A DNA stretch of 64,000 nt from Ophiosphaerella korrae (GCA_028456385.1 JALNQF010000138.1:1-64000); one strand, 5' to 3'; numbered from the stretch's first letter, positions 1 to 13,510 are shown. Numbers and translations are program-made. Notes: generated by a model from the sequence alone, not told the origin.

Positions 1-2490
1 TATTCTTTATAGTTTTAATATAAATTATATATCTTTATCTATAATAATTTTATCTAGTAGTCTATATTAACTAATTACTATTCCTAGAACCTAGTATATA
101 GTAACTTCTATCTTACTCTTCTTTTTATATAGCTTAAAGTATATATTCTTTATAAGTTTATCTACTATTATTAAGATTCTATTATACTTAACTCCTAATA
201 TTAAGTCTTTAGACTTAGGTAGCTTTGTAATAAAGTCTATTATAATAACTCTTTATAGTTATTCTAGTACTTCTACTAGTTATAGTATTCTATATAGTAC
301 GTATTTACTATACTTATTTCTATAACATTCTATATAGTTTTATAGTACTTCTATTACTAATTATCTTACTTTTAGAATATAATAGTCTTATAGTAGTCTA
401 TCTAATATTTTCTTAATACTTTAGTAACTATATACTAGTAATTTATAAAATTATTATATAAATTCTCTCTAAATCTTACTTAGAATATATATTCTTCTAT
501 AGGCTCGTATAAATTCTTTTTAGATTTCTAGTTCTTTTATTTCTTTAGATACTTCTTACGTTGTTTTTTAAATCTATTTATCTAACTTACTACTTATTTT
601 CTTAAGTATTATAGCTATTTTAAGTATATTTAAGACTAAATATCCTTCTTTGTTCTTAATTAAAACTATACTAGTAGCGCTTACTTCTTCTTATAAGTCT
701 AGTCTTCTACTAAAGGCGTCTATAAATTAATTATCTTTTCTTTTTATATATATAATTTCTATATTAAATATTAATAGGAATTCCTACTATCTTATATAGT
801 ATTATAATAGTTTTTTATTTATTATAAATCTTATAAGATTCTTATAGTCTATATAGACTTTTATCTAATATTTTACTCTTTATAGGTATACTCTCTATTA
901 TTTAAATACTTTATAGATTACTAGTATTTCTTTGTTATAGATTAGATAGTTAAGTTCTACTATTTTTATCTTCTTAGAGAAGTACTTAACTAAGTATTTC
1001 TTTTTAGTTTCTAGGTCTTCTTATATTAGTACTATCCTATAGACTAAATTAGATATATCTATTTTTACTATTACTAGTAAGTCTAGGTTATAGATTCTAA
1101 TAACTAGGTTCTCTATAAATTTCTTCTTAATCTTATTAAATACTTTATTATATTCCTTTATCTATTTAAATAGCGTATCTTTTTTTATAAGTCTTATTAT
1201 TAGCTCTATATCTTTAAAGTATTTTACTATTAACTTCTTATAAAAGTTAGCTAGCCTATAGAATTATTATATCTCTTTTAGGTTTCTTAGTTTTAGCTAT
1301 TTGTTAATTAAGTTAATCTTTTCTAGATTAATCCTAATTTTTCCTAGTTTAATAATAAATCCTAGGAAGTCTATTTTCTTTATATAGAACTTGTATTTTC
1401 TTATTTTAAGAAATAGTTTACTTTCTACGAGTTTTTCTAGTACTTTATATATATATTATACGTGTTCTTTTTCTATTTCTAAGAATATAAAGATATTGTC
1501 TAAGTATATAAATATAAATATATCTAAGTACTTTCTTAGTACTATATTAATTCTTTCTTAGAACGCTACTAGCGTATTTATTAAACTAAATAGTATAACT
1601 AAGTATTTATACAGTCTATACTATATTCTAAATACTATTTTCTATTTATTACTTTTTTTAATTCTAATCTAATAGTAGGTATTTTAGATATCTAGTTTTA
1701 TAAAGATTTCTACTCTTTATAGTTTATCTTATATTTTATCTATTTATAGTAGTAAGTATTAGTTCTTATTTATAATTACGTTAGTTTTTCTAAAATTTAC
1801 GTAAGGTCTCTTATTACTTATTTCTTTTTTATCTATAAATATTAGTCTATATACTACTAAAGATTTAAACTCTTTTATTTATCTTTTCTTTATTATATTT
1901 TAGATAAATATTTACTTAATTTTAGATTCTTCTTCTATCTTTTAGTAGACTAAGCTCTATCCTATATTTTTACTTTCTTCTAGTTCTATTACTAAGTCCT
2001 ATAGTTAGTATTCTAGAAGGTAGTCTTTTAGCTCTATAAGTTATTTTTCCTATTCTTTATATTCTTTAAGGAATTCTCCTTTATAAGTACTTATATTAGC
2101 CTTTAATATATTTGTTTTATTATAGCTAATATCTCCTATTCTCTAATTAATATATAGGTTAGTTATCTATAACTATAGTATACCTAATATTATATCTTAC
2201 TTATTATTAATTATAATTATATCTATAACTATATTCTTAATTTCTAGTCTTTTTAACTTTAGTATTAAGAGTACTATTTTAAATTATATAGGTTCTTAGA
2301 ATAGTTTTCCTTTAATTATACTTAATTATTAAGAGTATTTCTTTGTTATATACTTTATTCTTTATATTTCTATAAACTTCTTTAATATAAAGTTTTTTAT
2401 AGCTCTACTATTAATTATTAATTATACTTTTTTTCTTTAGTATATACTTATTTTTGTAATATATAGGCCTTTTATACTTTCTAGCTTTTC
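1..2490 (-). mobile_element. Element C, 3' part: RIP-degraded Ty3/gypsy retrotransposon
   Basis: AT-rich DNA without usable reading frames. Read on the minus strand it parallels the inside of element B: base 1 corresponds to about 7,571 of B (integrase) and base 2,490 to about 5,137 (upstream of reverse transcriptase). The RT region, including the stretch before the catalytic aspartates, lies around 1,450-1,850. The same element resumes at 9,479 after the insertion of B. Its 3' end and 3' LTR lie left of the window. Differences from B are mostly C/T and G/A, as expected from RIP. No protein can be made. Confidence 0.85.
2486..2490. repeat. Target-site duplication of element B, left copy
   Basis: The five bases TTTTC directly precede the left LTR of B and are repeated at 9,479-9,483 directly after the right LTR. 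Removing B and one copy restores continuous homology of element C to the matching part of B, so this is the insertion scar. Five bases is usual for Ty3/gypsy integrases. Confidence 0.85.
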
Positions 2491-2917
2491 TATTATAAGT
2501 ATAATAGAAGAAATTAAGATAGAACTAATTAATTCTAACTTAGGTACTAACAAAGTATAAGACAAGTAAAGTAATAACCTTAATTAGGAGACTATATATA
2601 ACTAGGACACCTAAGGTAATCTATAATATATAGACTTTTAGCGTTAATAGATTATAGATTAAAATAATCTATAATCTACTAGTCTTAGTAACTATAGATT
2701 ATAGATTATAATAAGTATATAGTTAATAGAATACGTATTACTAGGATAGTATTAGTAATTTAATCTATTAACTATAGAACACTAATACAAAATAGTTATA
2801 AAATATCTTTAATTATTATAAGTTATTATAAGATTACTCCTAAGCTTTTACTATTAACTCTTAATCTACTAACTTCTAATATAAGTACCTATAGTTAATA
2901 ATAGGTAGCCTATAATA
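2491..2917 (+). repeat. 5' LTR of element B
   Basis: This 427-bp direct repeat matches 9,052-9,478. Its present ends read TATTATAAG and CTATAATA. Comparison with the less damaged relative ending at 12,620 shows that the ancestral ends were TG and CA and that both were mutated. The two LTRs differ almost only by transitions. An internal palindrome-rich part repeats the motif AATCTATAATCTA. Confidence 0.85.
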
Positions 2918-2989
2918 CTTTACTAATTTAGTTATTATAAAAAGTAAAGCGTAAGTAGCGCGTAGTCTAGCTAATATAATAGTAGAAAG

Positions 2990-5900
2990 TTTAACTAAAT
3001 AATTAGGTAAAGCCCCTAAGAGTAGTCTAGAAATAGATAGTACTATATAGGAAATAATTAAAGGTTATTTTAACTAACTAATTAATAATAAAAAAGATAT
3101 AAAAATAGTAATTAATACTTTAGAGATATAGAACAAAGAACTACAAGATTACGTAAAATAAAATAAAGTATAGATTAAAGCTATTATCTAAGGATAGAAC
3201 TAGATAGAACTAATTACCTAAAGATTAGAGATAAGTACAATAAAGAAACTACTAAAGATACTTATTCTTAAGAAATATAATAGAATAAGAGAAAAACTAA
3301 GACCTTTTATTATATTAGTATAACTTTAGATAGATATACAAGTATTATACTTTAATATAAAAGAAAAGAAAGTAATATATATAGGATTATACCTTAAAGA
3401 AGACGTAATAAGATAGTATAAACTATACTAGATAGATTATATAATATACTCTCTAATAAGTTAGAAAGATAAAACTAGAGCTATTTTTAGAAGTTATAAA
3501 TACTTTACTAAACGAATAAGAGTATCGTTTAGAGATATAGATATTACTTAATAAGCTAAAGAGTAGCTAGAGAGGCTTATATAAAACTAGAGTATTCCTA
3601 AGTATATATTATAGTTTAAATAACTATCCTAGAATATAGAATAGAATAAGTTAGCTCTAATATTACAATTGAAATAAAGACTAAATTCTAAGATCTAATA
3701 TAAAATAATATATATAGAAAAACTATAAATACTAGAAGCCTTAAAGTAATAAGAAATATAAATTAATAATAAACTTTAAGAATAGAAGAAGAATAAGTAT
3801 AGAAGTTATACTTAGAACTATAATAAAAGAGACTCTATAATCCTTAATACTAATAAAGATAAGAAGAAAAATAAAAATAAAAACTTTATATACTTTAATT
3901 GTAGTAAACTAGGCTACTATATAAAGAACTATAAATCTAAGTTAAAGAAAGATATAGTATACTATAAATATAAGAAACTAGGACACTTTATAAAGGATTA
4001 TAAAAGTAAAGACTTAAAGAAAGAAACTTAGTTAAAGATAACTAAGAAAAAAAAAGAAGTACTATAAGTATAGGCTAAACCTTAAGAAAAAGTAGCTAAG
4101 AATATAGAAGTATAATACGTAATACTTTATTAGACCTTTTATTATAATAATAACTACTATATATATCTTTTTAGTAAATAGAGAGTAGTATAGTTCTTAT
4201 AAAAATAAAGATATAAAGTAGCTATAATAAAAAATAGAATAAAAGTTTAGCTTAAAGAAATAGCCTAAGTAATAGACCTACTAATAGAAGATTTAGAAAG
4301 AGAAGAGCCTCTAGTACTATTAATCTAGGCTAAAAGACTAGTACTAGATAAAGAGACTACTATAACTACTTCTAAAAGACTATAAAGAAGTAAGAGATAA
4401 GTTAGTATAAAAAGTATAAAATACGCCTAGCTAATAATATATAGCTATAATAGCTATATAATAATAGATATAAAAGAATAAAATAAAGAATAAAAGTTTA
4501 TTTAAATATACTTAATAGTTATAAGTATAAAAGAAGTATATAAAGACTAGAAAGAATATAATCTTAAAAAAATAAAGTTTATACTATTTTAAGAATAGAT
4601 AAAGTAATATATAGTTATAGTAAAAAGAATACCTATACTAAGAAAGTAGTAGTACTTTATAAGTAAAATATAATAGATTAATAAAGCCTATATACTAAGA
4701 GTACTAGTAGTATACTATATCTTAATAATAAGTATACCTAGTAAAGATAAATACTAAGAAAGAGATAATAAAATAATAAATCTAGAATATCTAGTATATT
4801 TTAAAGTATTATAGATATCTTACTTAGATAAGAATTATATTATACACAAAAACCCTAAAGTAAATAATAACGTATAGCCTATAAAGAGAAGAGGCTATAA
4901 TTATATAAAAGTAATTATAGTAGAAAATATCTAAGGATAGGAAATAATTCTAGAAGATAGATATCTAGTAGTAAGACCTAGATCTAAGTTAACTAAGAAA
5001 TACGTCTAGAGAAGACTATAGTATAAATATATAAATAATAAATATTTAAAATATAAAGAATATAAACTTAAAGTAAAGCTATAGCTCTAGAAAGATAGAT
5101 AGTTTAATAATTTACTAAAGTAAGAGAAGCTAGAAGGTATAAAAGGCTTATATATTACAAAAATAGGTATATACTAAAAAAAGAAAGTATAACTAATAAT
5201 TAATAGTAGAGCTATAAGAAACTTTATATTAAAGAAGTTTATAGAAATATAAAGAATAAAGTATATAATAAAAAAGTACTCTTAATAACTAAGTATAATT
5301 AAAGGAAAACTATTCTAGAAACCTATAAGGTTTAAGATAACACCTTTAATACTAAAGTTAGAAAAACTAGAAATTAAGAATATAGTTATAGATATAACAA
5401 TAATTAATAAAGAATAAGATATAATATTAGGTATACTATAGTTATAGATAACTAACCTATATATTAATTAGAGAATAAGAGAAATTAGCTACTCTAGGAT
5501 AAATATATTAAAGGCTAATATAAGTACCTATAAAGGAAAATTCCCTAAAGAATATAAAAAATAAGAAAAACAGCTTATAGAGCTAGAAGATTACCTTCTA
5601 GAATATTAACTATAAGATTTAGTAATAGAACTAGAAAAAAGTAAAAACGTAAAATAGAGCCTAGTCTACTAAAAAATAGAAAAAGAATCTAAAATTAAAC
5701 AAGTATTTATATAAAACGTAATAAAAAAGAGATAAATAAGAGAATCTAAATCCTTAGTAGTATATAGACTAATATTTATAGATAAAAAAGGAATAAGTAA
5801 TAAAAGACCTAATATAGATTTTAGAAAAACTAACGTAATTATAAATAAGAACTAATACCTACTACTATAGATAAATAAAATATAAGATAGACTATAAAAA

Positions 5901-8400
5901 GTAAAAATCTTTATAAAACTAGATATTTAGAATATATACTACTAAATTAGAATTAAAAAAGGTAATAAGTAGAAATTAGTATTTAGAATATAATATAGAC
6001 TATATAAGTACTTAGTTATACTATTTAGCTTAATAAATACACTAGTAGTATTTTAAGAAAGAATTAATATAGTACTAAGAGAGTACTTAGAAGTATTTAT
6101 ATTTATATATCTAGATAATATCCTTATATTTTTAAAAATAGAAAAAGAACATATATAGTATATATACAAAGTACTAGAGAAACTAGTAGAAAATAAACTA
6201 TTTCTTAAGATAAAAAAATATAAATTCTATATAAAAAAAATAGACTTCCTTAGATTTATTATTAAACTAGGAAAGATTAAGATTAACTTAGAAAAGATTA
6301 GCTTAATTAATAAATAGCTAATACTAAAGAACCTAAAAAAGGTATAGTAATTCTATAGACTAGCTAACTTTTATAAAAAGTTAATAGTAAGATACTCTAA
6401 AGATATAGAGCTAATAATAAGACTTATAAAGAAAGATATACTATTTAAATAGATAAAGGAATATAATAAAGTATTTAATAAGATTAAGAAGAAGTTTATA
6501 AAGAATCTAGTTATTAGAATATATAACCTAGACTTACTAGTAATAGTAAAAATAGATATATCTAACTTAGTTTATAGAATAGTACTAATATAAGAAGACC
6601 TAGAAACTAAAAAAGAATATTTAGTTAAGTTCTTCTCTAAGAAAATAAAGATAGTAGAACTTAACTACTTAATTTATAATAAAGAGATACTAGTAATCTA
6701 TAAAGTATTTAAATAATAGAGAGTATACTTATAAGAAGTAAAGTATTAGATAAAAGTTTATATAGACTATAAGAATCTTATAAGATTTATAATAAATAAA
6801 GAATTATTATAATACTATATAAGATAGTAGGAAATTCTATTAATATTTAATATAGAAATTATATATATAAAAAGAAAAGACAATTAACTTATAAATGCCT
6901 TTAGTAGAAAACTAGACTTATAAGAAGAAGTAAGTACTACTAGTATAGTTCTAGTTAAAAATAAAGAAAGATACTTAGTCCTAAATATACTTAAGATAGC
7001 TACAATACTTAAAAAAAAGAATAGTAAGCTAAAAGAATAGATTTAGAAAATAACAAAAGAAGTATCTAAAGAAATAAAAAAGCTTAAAATCTAAGAAGGA
7101 TTTATAAAGGCCTATAGAAGAATATATATTCTAAAGAAGATTTAGAAATAATTTATATAATAATTCTATAAACTACTAGTATATAGTTACTAAAGAATTA
7201 AGAAAATATTAGATAGACTACTATAAAACTATTATATTCTAAAAGTAAGATAACTAGTAATAGAAGTACTATAAGACTATATAGAATACTATAACTAGTA
7301 GAAATACTAAAATAACTATAGAGAGTTATTATAATAGACTTTATTATAAAGTTACCTAAGTCTAAAGACTTAATATTAGGAGTTAAGTATAATAGAATCC
7401 TAATAATAGTAGATAAGCTTATAAAGTACTTATACTTTAGACTATATAAAGAGAAAAGTAAGATAAAAGTTACTATATACTAAATTCTAGGAATAGTAAT
7501 TAGTTAATATAGACTACTAGATAAGATTATTATAGATAGAAATATATAATTTATATTAAAACTATAGGGAATAATAGTAGCGTAATTAGGAATATACTAT
7601 ATAATATCTACAGTATACTACCTATAAATAGATAGATAGTTAGAACAAATAAATTAGATAGTAGAGTAATACCTAAGATACTACCTTAACTATAACTAGA
7701 ACAATTAGGTATAGTTATTACCTATAGTATAGTTAGTATACAATAGTATAAAGAATATAATAATAAGAGTATTACCTTTCTTTACAAACTATAGATTTAA
7801 GCCTAATATATACTAGATACTAAGAAACTAGATATCTTAGTCTTTAAAAAGAAAAAACTTTACTAATAGACTTAAAGATATATATAACTAACTAAGATAA
7901 GATATAGAATTCCTATATAATTAGATAGTAAAGTACTATAACAAGAAGTATAAAAAGAGACCTTAATTTAAAGAGAGAGAAAAAGTATAGTTAGTATAAA
8001 AAAATATTAAGAGTAAGTAACTAAGTTTAAAACTAGACTATATTAAGATAAGACTATATAAAATTAAGAAAGAAGTTACACTAGTTATATTTAAACTAAA
8101 GCTACTAAATAAAATAAGAATACACTTAATATTTTATATAGCTCTACTAGAATAAGTACTATAGAATATAGAACTACTAGTATATAAAGTAGACACGTAT
8201 AGAGAATAAAAAGAATAAGAAGTTAAAGAAATCTTATAGTACTAGTTCTATAATAGAAGAAACTACTACCTAGTAAAATAGATAAGAATAGATAAGAAAG
8301 GTAAATTATAGGAGAAAATATAGGAACTAGAAGATAATCTTAATTACTCTAAGAAACTAGAAGAGTTCTAAAATTAAAATCCTCTAGAACGCCTAGTAGT
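2990..8400 (+). pseudogene. gag-pol remnant of element B (zinc knuckle, RT, integrase, chromodomain)
   Basis: Frame-wise translation shows recognisable fragments separated by stops. Two zinc-knuckle-like units lie at about 3,890-4,010, with most cysteines turned to tyrosine (TGC to TAT type change). RT fragments around 5,920-6,130 contain FIKLDI and IYLDNIL, where the catalytic YLDD has become YLDN. An integrase core at 7,530-7,800 contains IDRNIQF and a QLVYNSIKN-like stretch. A chromodomain-like YYLVK fragment lies near 8,270. Frames are broken throughout. Confidence 0.8.
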
Positions 8401-9051
8401 AAACTAAGAGAACTAATACTACTAATAATAGATAGAGAGATAATAAAGACGCCTAGTATAGGACTTACTATAGTAATATTAAACGCCTTATCTAAATCTA
8501 GTTTAGCTTTAAGAGCTACTAACTACTTAGCTAATTTCTTATTATTTAAAGCTTTTATCTTATAAAAGTAAAAGAGATAAGCTTAATTCTTTACTAGCTT
8601 ACTCTATATAAGCTCCTAGATACACTTACGCTTAGCTTTAGCCTCTATAATTTAAGATAGTAATTTCTCTTAAGTCTAGTTAATAGCTTTCCCTATTATT
8701 ATTAAGCCTAGACGTAAAGATAAGTATAATAAACGTATACTTAAAAAGAGAGATACTAGATACGTTATAAAAACTACGTATATTTATATAAATATATACT
8801 TTATAAGCCTTACTATTATTTATAGAAATAATATAAAGAAGAGACTTAGAGTTTAACTTAGAAGAAGTATAATAAGAATAAAGAAATATTTTAATACTAT
8901 TACGTAATACGTAATTAGTAAGAAGATAGTAATAATATATAGATAAAATAAGTATAAAGGAAGATAAAGAACTCTATATTAATAAAGAAACTAGACTAAT
9001 AACTCTAGCTCTAGAGTAAGTAAACTAAAACCTACTTAGAGGGGAAAATAG

Positions 9052-9478
9052 TATTATAAGTATAATAGAAGAAATTAAGATAGAACTAATTAATCCTAAC
9101 TTAGGTGCTAATAAAGTATAAGATAAGTAAAGTAATAACTTTAATTAGGAGACTATATATAACTAAAATACCTAGAGTAATCTATAATCTATAGACTCTT
9201 AGTATTAATAGATTATAGATTAAGACAATCTATAATCTACTAGTCTTAGTAACTATAGATTATAGATTACAATAAGTATATAGTTAATAGGATATATATT
9301 ACTAAGATAGTATTAGTAATTTAATCCTTTAACTATAGAACGCTAATACAAGATAGTTATAAAATATCTTCTATTATTATAAGTTATTATAAGATTACTT
9401 CTAAGCTTTTACTATTAACTCTTAATCTACTAACTTTTAATATAAGTACTTATAGTTAATAATAGGTAGCTTATAATA
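9052..9478 (+). repeat. 3' LTR of element B
   Basis: This is the right copy of the 427-bp LTR and the same length as 2,491-2,917. It is followed by the target-site copy TTTTC (9,479-9,483). Confidence 0.85.
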
Positions 9479-9483
9479 TTTTC
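9479..9483. repeat. Target-site duplication of element B, right copy
   Basis: TTTTC, identical to 2,486-2,490. The next base continues element C exactly where the left half stopped. Confidence 0.85.
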
Positions 9484-11689
9484 TTATTTTAGTAATTTAT
9501 TAAACTATCTATCTTTTTAGAGCTATAGCCTTACTTTAATTTTATATTCTTTGTATTTTAGATATTTATTATTTGTATATTTATACTATAGTCTTCTCTA
9601 GACGTATTTTTTAGTTAACTTAGATCTAGGTCTTACTACTAAGTATCTATCTTCTAAGATTATTTTCTATCCTTAGATACTTTCTACTATAATTACTCTT
9701 ATATAATTATAGCTTTTTCTTTTTATAGGCTATATATTATTATTTACTTTAGAGTTTCTATATATAATATAATTCTTATCTAGGTATAATATCTATAATA
9801 CTTTAAAGTATACTACATATTTTAAGTCTATTATCTTATTATCTCCTTTTTAGTACTTATCTTTACTAAGTATATCTATTATTAGAATATAGTATACTAC
9901 TAGTACTTTTAGTATATAGGCTTTATTTATCTATTATATCTTTCTTATAAGGTACTACTACTCTCTTAGTATAAGTATTCTTTTTACTACAACTATATAT
10001 TACTTTATCTATTCCTAAAATAGTATAAACTTTATTTCTTTAGAATTATATTCTTTTTAGTCTTTATACACTTTCTCTATACTTATAACTATTAAGTATA
10101 TTTAAATAAATCTTTATTCTTTATTTTATTCTTCTATATCTATTATTATATAGCTATTATAGCTATATATTATTAGCTAAGTATACTCTATACTTTTTAT
10201 ACTAACTTATTTCTTACTTCTTTATAGTCTTTTAGAAGTAGTTATAGTAGTCTCTTTATTTAGTACTAGTCCTTTAGCTTAGATTAATAGTACTAAGGGC
10301 TCTTCCTCTTCTAAATCTTCTATTAGTAAGTCTATTACTTAAGCTATTTCTTCTAGCTAAGCTTTTATTCTTTCTTTTATTATAGCTACTCTATATTTAT
10401 ATTTTTATAAGAACTATACTACTCTCTATTTACTAAAAAGATATATATAGTAGTTATTATTATAATAAAAAGTCTAGTAAAGTATTATATACTATACTTC
10501 TTTACTCTTAGCTACTTTCTCTTAAAGTTTAGCCTATACTTATAGTACTTCCTTCTTCTTTTTAGTTATCTTTAATTAGTTTTCTTTCTTTAGGTCCTTA
10601 TTCTTATAGTCTTTTATAAAGTATCCTAGTTTCTTATATTTATAGTATACTATATCTTTCTTTAACTTAGATCTATAGTTTTTTACGTAGTAGCCTAGTT
10701 TACTATAGTTAAAGTACGTAAAGTCTTTATTTTTTCTTTTCCTCTTATCTTTATTAGTATTAAAGACTATAAGGTCTCTTTTATTATAATTCTAAGTATA
10801 ACCTCTATACTTATTCTTCTTCTATTCTTAAAGATTATTATTAATTTATATTACTTATTACTTTAAAGCTTCTAGTATCTATAGTTTCTCTATATATATT
10901 ATCTTATATTAGATTTTTAAGTTTAGTCCTTATTTAAATTATTATATTAAAGCTAACTCGTTCTATTCTATATTTTATAATAGTTATTTAAACTATAATA
11001 TATACTTAGGAATACTCTAATTTTATATAAGCTTTTCTAGTTACTCTTTAGCTTATTAGGTAACGTCTATATTTTTAAACGCTACTCTTATTTATTTAGT
11101 AAAGTATTTATAACTTCTAAAGATAGCTCTAGTCTTATCTTTCTAAGTTATTAGAGAATATATTATATAATCTATCTAGTAAGGTTTATACTATCTTATT
11201 ACGTCTTCTTTAAAGTATAATCTAATATATATTACTTTCTTCTCTTTTATATTAAAGTATAGTACTTATATATCTATCTAGAGTTATACTAATATAATAA
11301 AAAGTCTTAGTTTTTCCTTTATTTTATTAAATTTCTTAAGGATAAGTATCTTTAGTAGTTTCTTTATTGTACTTATCTCTAATTTTTAAGTAATTAGTTC
11401 TATCTAGTTCTAACCTTAGATAATAGCTTTAATTTATACCTTGTTTTATTTCGCGTAATCTTATAGTTCCTTGTTCTATATTTCTAAAGTATTAATTACT
11501 ATTTTTATATCTTCTTTATTATTAATTAGTTAGTTAAGATAACCTTTAATTGTTTCCTATATAGTACTATCTAATTTAAGACTACTCCTAGGGGCTCTAC
11601 TTAATTATTTTATTAAACTTTCTACTATCGTATTAGCTAGACTATACGTTACTTACGCTTTACTTCTTGTAATAACTAAATTAGCAAGG

Positions 11690-12116
11690 TATAATAAGCT
11701 ACTAGTCGTCGACTACTAGCGCCTATAATAAGAGTTAGTAGATTAGGAAGTAATAGTAAAAGCTTAGGAGTAATCTATAATAACTTATAAATAATAGAAG
11801 ATATTTTATAACTATCTTATATTAGCGTTCTATAGTTAATAGATTGAATTACTAATACTATCTTAGTAATACGTATCCTATTAACTATATACTTATCGTA
11901 ATCTATAATCTATAGTTACTAAGACTAATAGATTATAGATTATCTTAATCTATAATCTATAGATACTAAGAATCTATAGATTATAGATTACCCTAGGTGT
12001 CCTAGTTATATATAGTCTCCTAATTAAGATTATTACTCTACTTGTCTTATACTTTATTAGTATCTAAGTTAGGACTAATTAGCTCTATCTTAATTTCTTC
12101 TATTACACGCGTAACA
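11690..12116 (-). repeat. 5' LTR of element C
   Basis: 427 bp, the same length as both LTRs of B and alignable over its whole length. On the minus strand it begins with an intact TGTTAC and ends CTTATTATA. It includes a short GC-containing insert-like difference around 11,703-11,722 where B has another sequence. Confidence 0.8.
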
Positions 12117-12620
12117 CTATACTATATTATCTAATTTATAACTACTTATAAGTACCTTAACTCTTTTCTTAGTTAAAATTTCTACTATCGTGTTAGCTTA
12201 GACTATATACTACTTTCGCTTTACTTCTCTTAATAACTAAATTAGTAAGGTATAATAGGTTACCTATTATTAACAATAGTAACCCTTCTTTAGAGTATTA
12301 GTAGATTAAGAGTTAATAGTAAAAGCTTATATAAGTAATCTATAATAACTATAAATAATAGTTAATTTATATATATAATCTTAAGTGTTAGCGTTCTATA
12401 GTTAAAAGATTAAATTACTAATACTATCTTAATAATACGTATTATTATTAACTATATACTTATACTAATCTATTTATATAATATTATAGATTACTATTAT
12501 ATATCCTAATTATAAGTAGTTTCTTAATCGAGATCGTTACTCTACTTATCTTATACCTCGTTAGTACTTAAGTTAGGACTAATTAGTTCTATCTCGATTC
12601 CTCTTATTACACCTATAACA
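12117..12620 (-). mobile_element. Element D: LTR, leader and gag start of a third related element
   Basis: On the minus strand a 370-bp LTR (12,251-12,620) with intact TGTTATAG start is followed by a leader and the beginning of gag. This gag piece aligns with the gag start of C and is cut exactly where C begins at 12,116. D is therefore a diverged relative whose gag was hit by element C. The rest of D would lie left of the window. D keeps more CG-containing steps than B and C, so it is less damaged at its LTR ends. Confidence 0.75.
12251..12620 (-). repeat. LTR of element D (370 bp)
   Basis: This LTR shows the ancestral ends of the family best: on the minus strand it starts TGTTATAGGTGTAATAAGAG and ends CTATTATA. 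It is shorter than the 427-bp LTRs of B and C because the repeated AATCTATAATCTA part is reduced. Confidence 0.75.
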
Positions 12621-12625
12621 TAAGG

Positions 12626-13029
12626 TATAATAGAGTCCTTTGTTATTAACTCTAAGTAACCTTAGAAGAAGGGTATAGTAGATTATAAGTTAATAACTAA
12701 AGTATATATAGTAATTAAGTAATAAACTTATAAATAATAGAATAATATCTTACAATATTAATATATTATTACTCTTAGTTAGAGATTAGATTACTAATAC
12801 TCTCCTAATAGTGCGCATCTTTACTACCTATATACTTACGTTATTCTACTAGCTTTATAGCTTTATAGCTTTATAAACGCTAATCTCTATAAAGCTATAA
12901 AGTTATTACGTATCTCTATTATAATTAACTTCTTAATTAAGCTTATTATCTTATAGGTTATATATATTGTTATCTTCTATTATAGGGCTAATTAGTTTTA
13001 TCTAGTTTTCTTCTATTACTACTATAATA
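12626..13029 (-). repeat. Diverged fourth LTR (E) of the same superfamily
   Basis: About 404 bp. Both edges and several inner blocks resemble LTR D (TAATAG-rich left edge, TTCTATTACTACTATAATA right edge), but the middle is different and contains AGCTTTATAGCTTTATAGC. Only five bases (TAAGG) separate it from LTR D; these equal the leader bases next to the LTR in C and D. It is either a solo LTR or what remains of another nested element. Confidence 0.55.
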
Positions 13030-13340
13030 TAGAGCGTAGGGCTAGAGATAGATAGATAGAGATTAATTAATCTACTCTTTTCTTACTCTAGTTTATATCT
13101 ATTAATTTTATAACTACAAATCTAATAAGTAGATAAGAGAATACACTTTAAAAAGCTTTACTATAGCTAAAGGAGATAAGTAGTTATTAATTAAGATTTT
13201 CTAGTACTCTTTCTATAATTTAACTACTTTTTATATTTCTATTCTTAGCTTGTACTATAAATAAATTTTATAGTTTCTTTTTATTAAGAAGGTATAGGTT
13301 TAGTCTAGGTTACCTAATAGATAGAAGGCTTGTATGTTAA
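13030..13340. other. AT-rich flank without recognisable gene, ending at a composition boundary
   Basis: Still AT-rich and stop-rich but unlike the LTRs; it contains a GATAGATAGATAGAG run near 13,045. Between about 13,330 and 13,400 the base composition shifts abruptly to ordinary mixed sequence. No gene seen. Confidence 0.6.
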
Positions 13341-13510
13341 GCACGACCTAGGACTTAGCAAAACACGATTTCTAATAGAGATGAAATAGATAGATAGAAA
13401 AAGTAGACAAGACGTTACAACCACCCTGACTCTCCTGACAAGGTTTCCTATAGTAGTCATACTACTAGAGGGACCTCGTTCTAACACTTTTCCTAGATCT
13501 ATTCCTAAGG

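Larger units (their letters stand above)
2491..9478 (+). mobile_element. Element B: full-length RIP-degraded Ty3/gypsy chromovirus-type retrotransposon
   Basis: A 6,988-bp element with two LTRs of 427 bp and a perfect 5-bp target duplication. In plus-strand translation, through many stops, the order is gag with zinc knuckles (about 3,890-4,010), reverse transcriptase (about 5,760-6,300), integrase (about 7,330-7,830) and a chromodomain-like end (about 8,205-8,300), which is the order of Ty3/gypsy chromoviruses. Original CA, CG and TG steps are largely TA, and TAG/TAA stops are everywhere, as after RIP. It is inserted in opposite orientation into element C. It is dead by itself and has no intact frame. 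Confidence 0.9.
9479..12116 (-). mobile_element. Element C, 5' part: LTR, leader, gag and start of pol
   Basis: The minus-strand continuation of the element at 1-2,490. From the right it reads LTR (11,690-12,116), leader, gag start near 11,640, zinc-knuckle region near 10,600-10,760, then sequence matching about 5,110-4,800 of B up to the insertion point of B. All frames are broken by RIP-type changes. Bases 12,117-12,121 (CTATA) should be its right-hand target duplication; the partner would lie left of the window. Confidence 0.85.
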
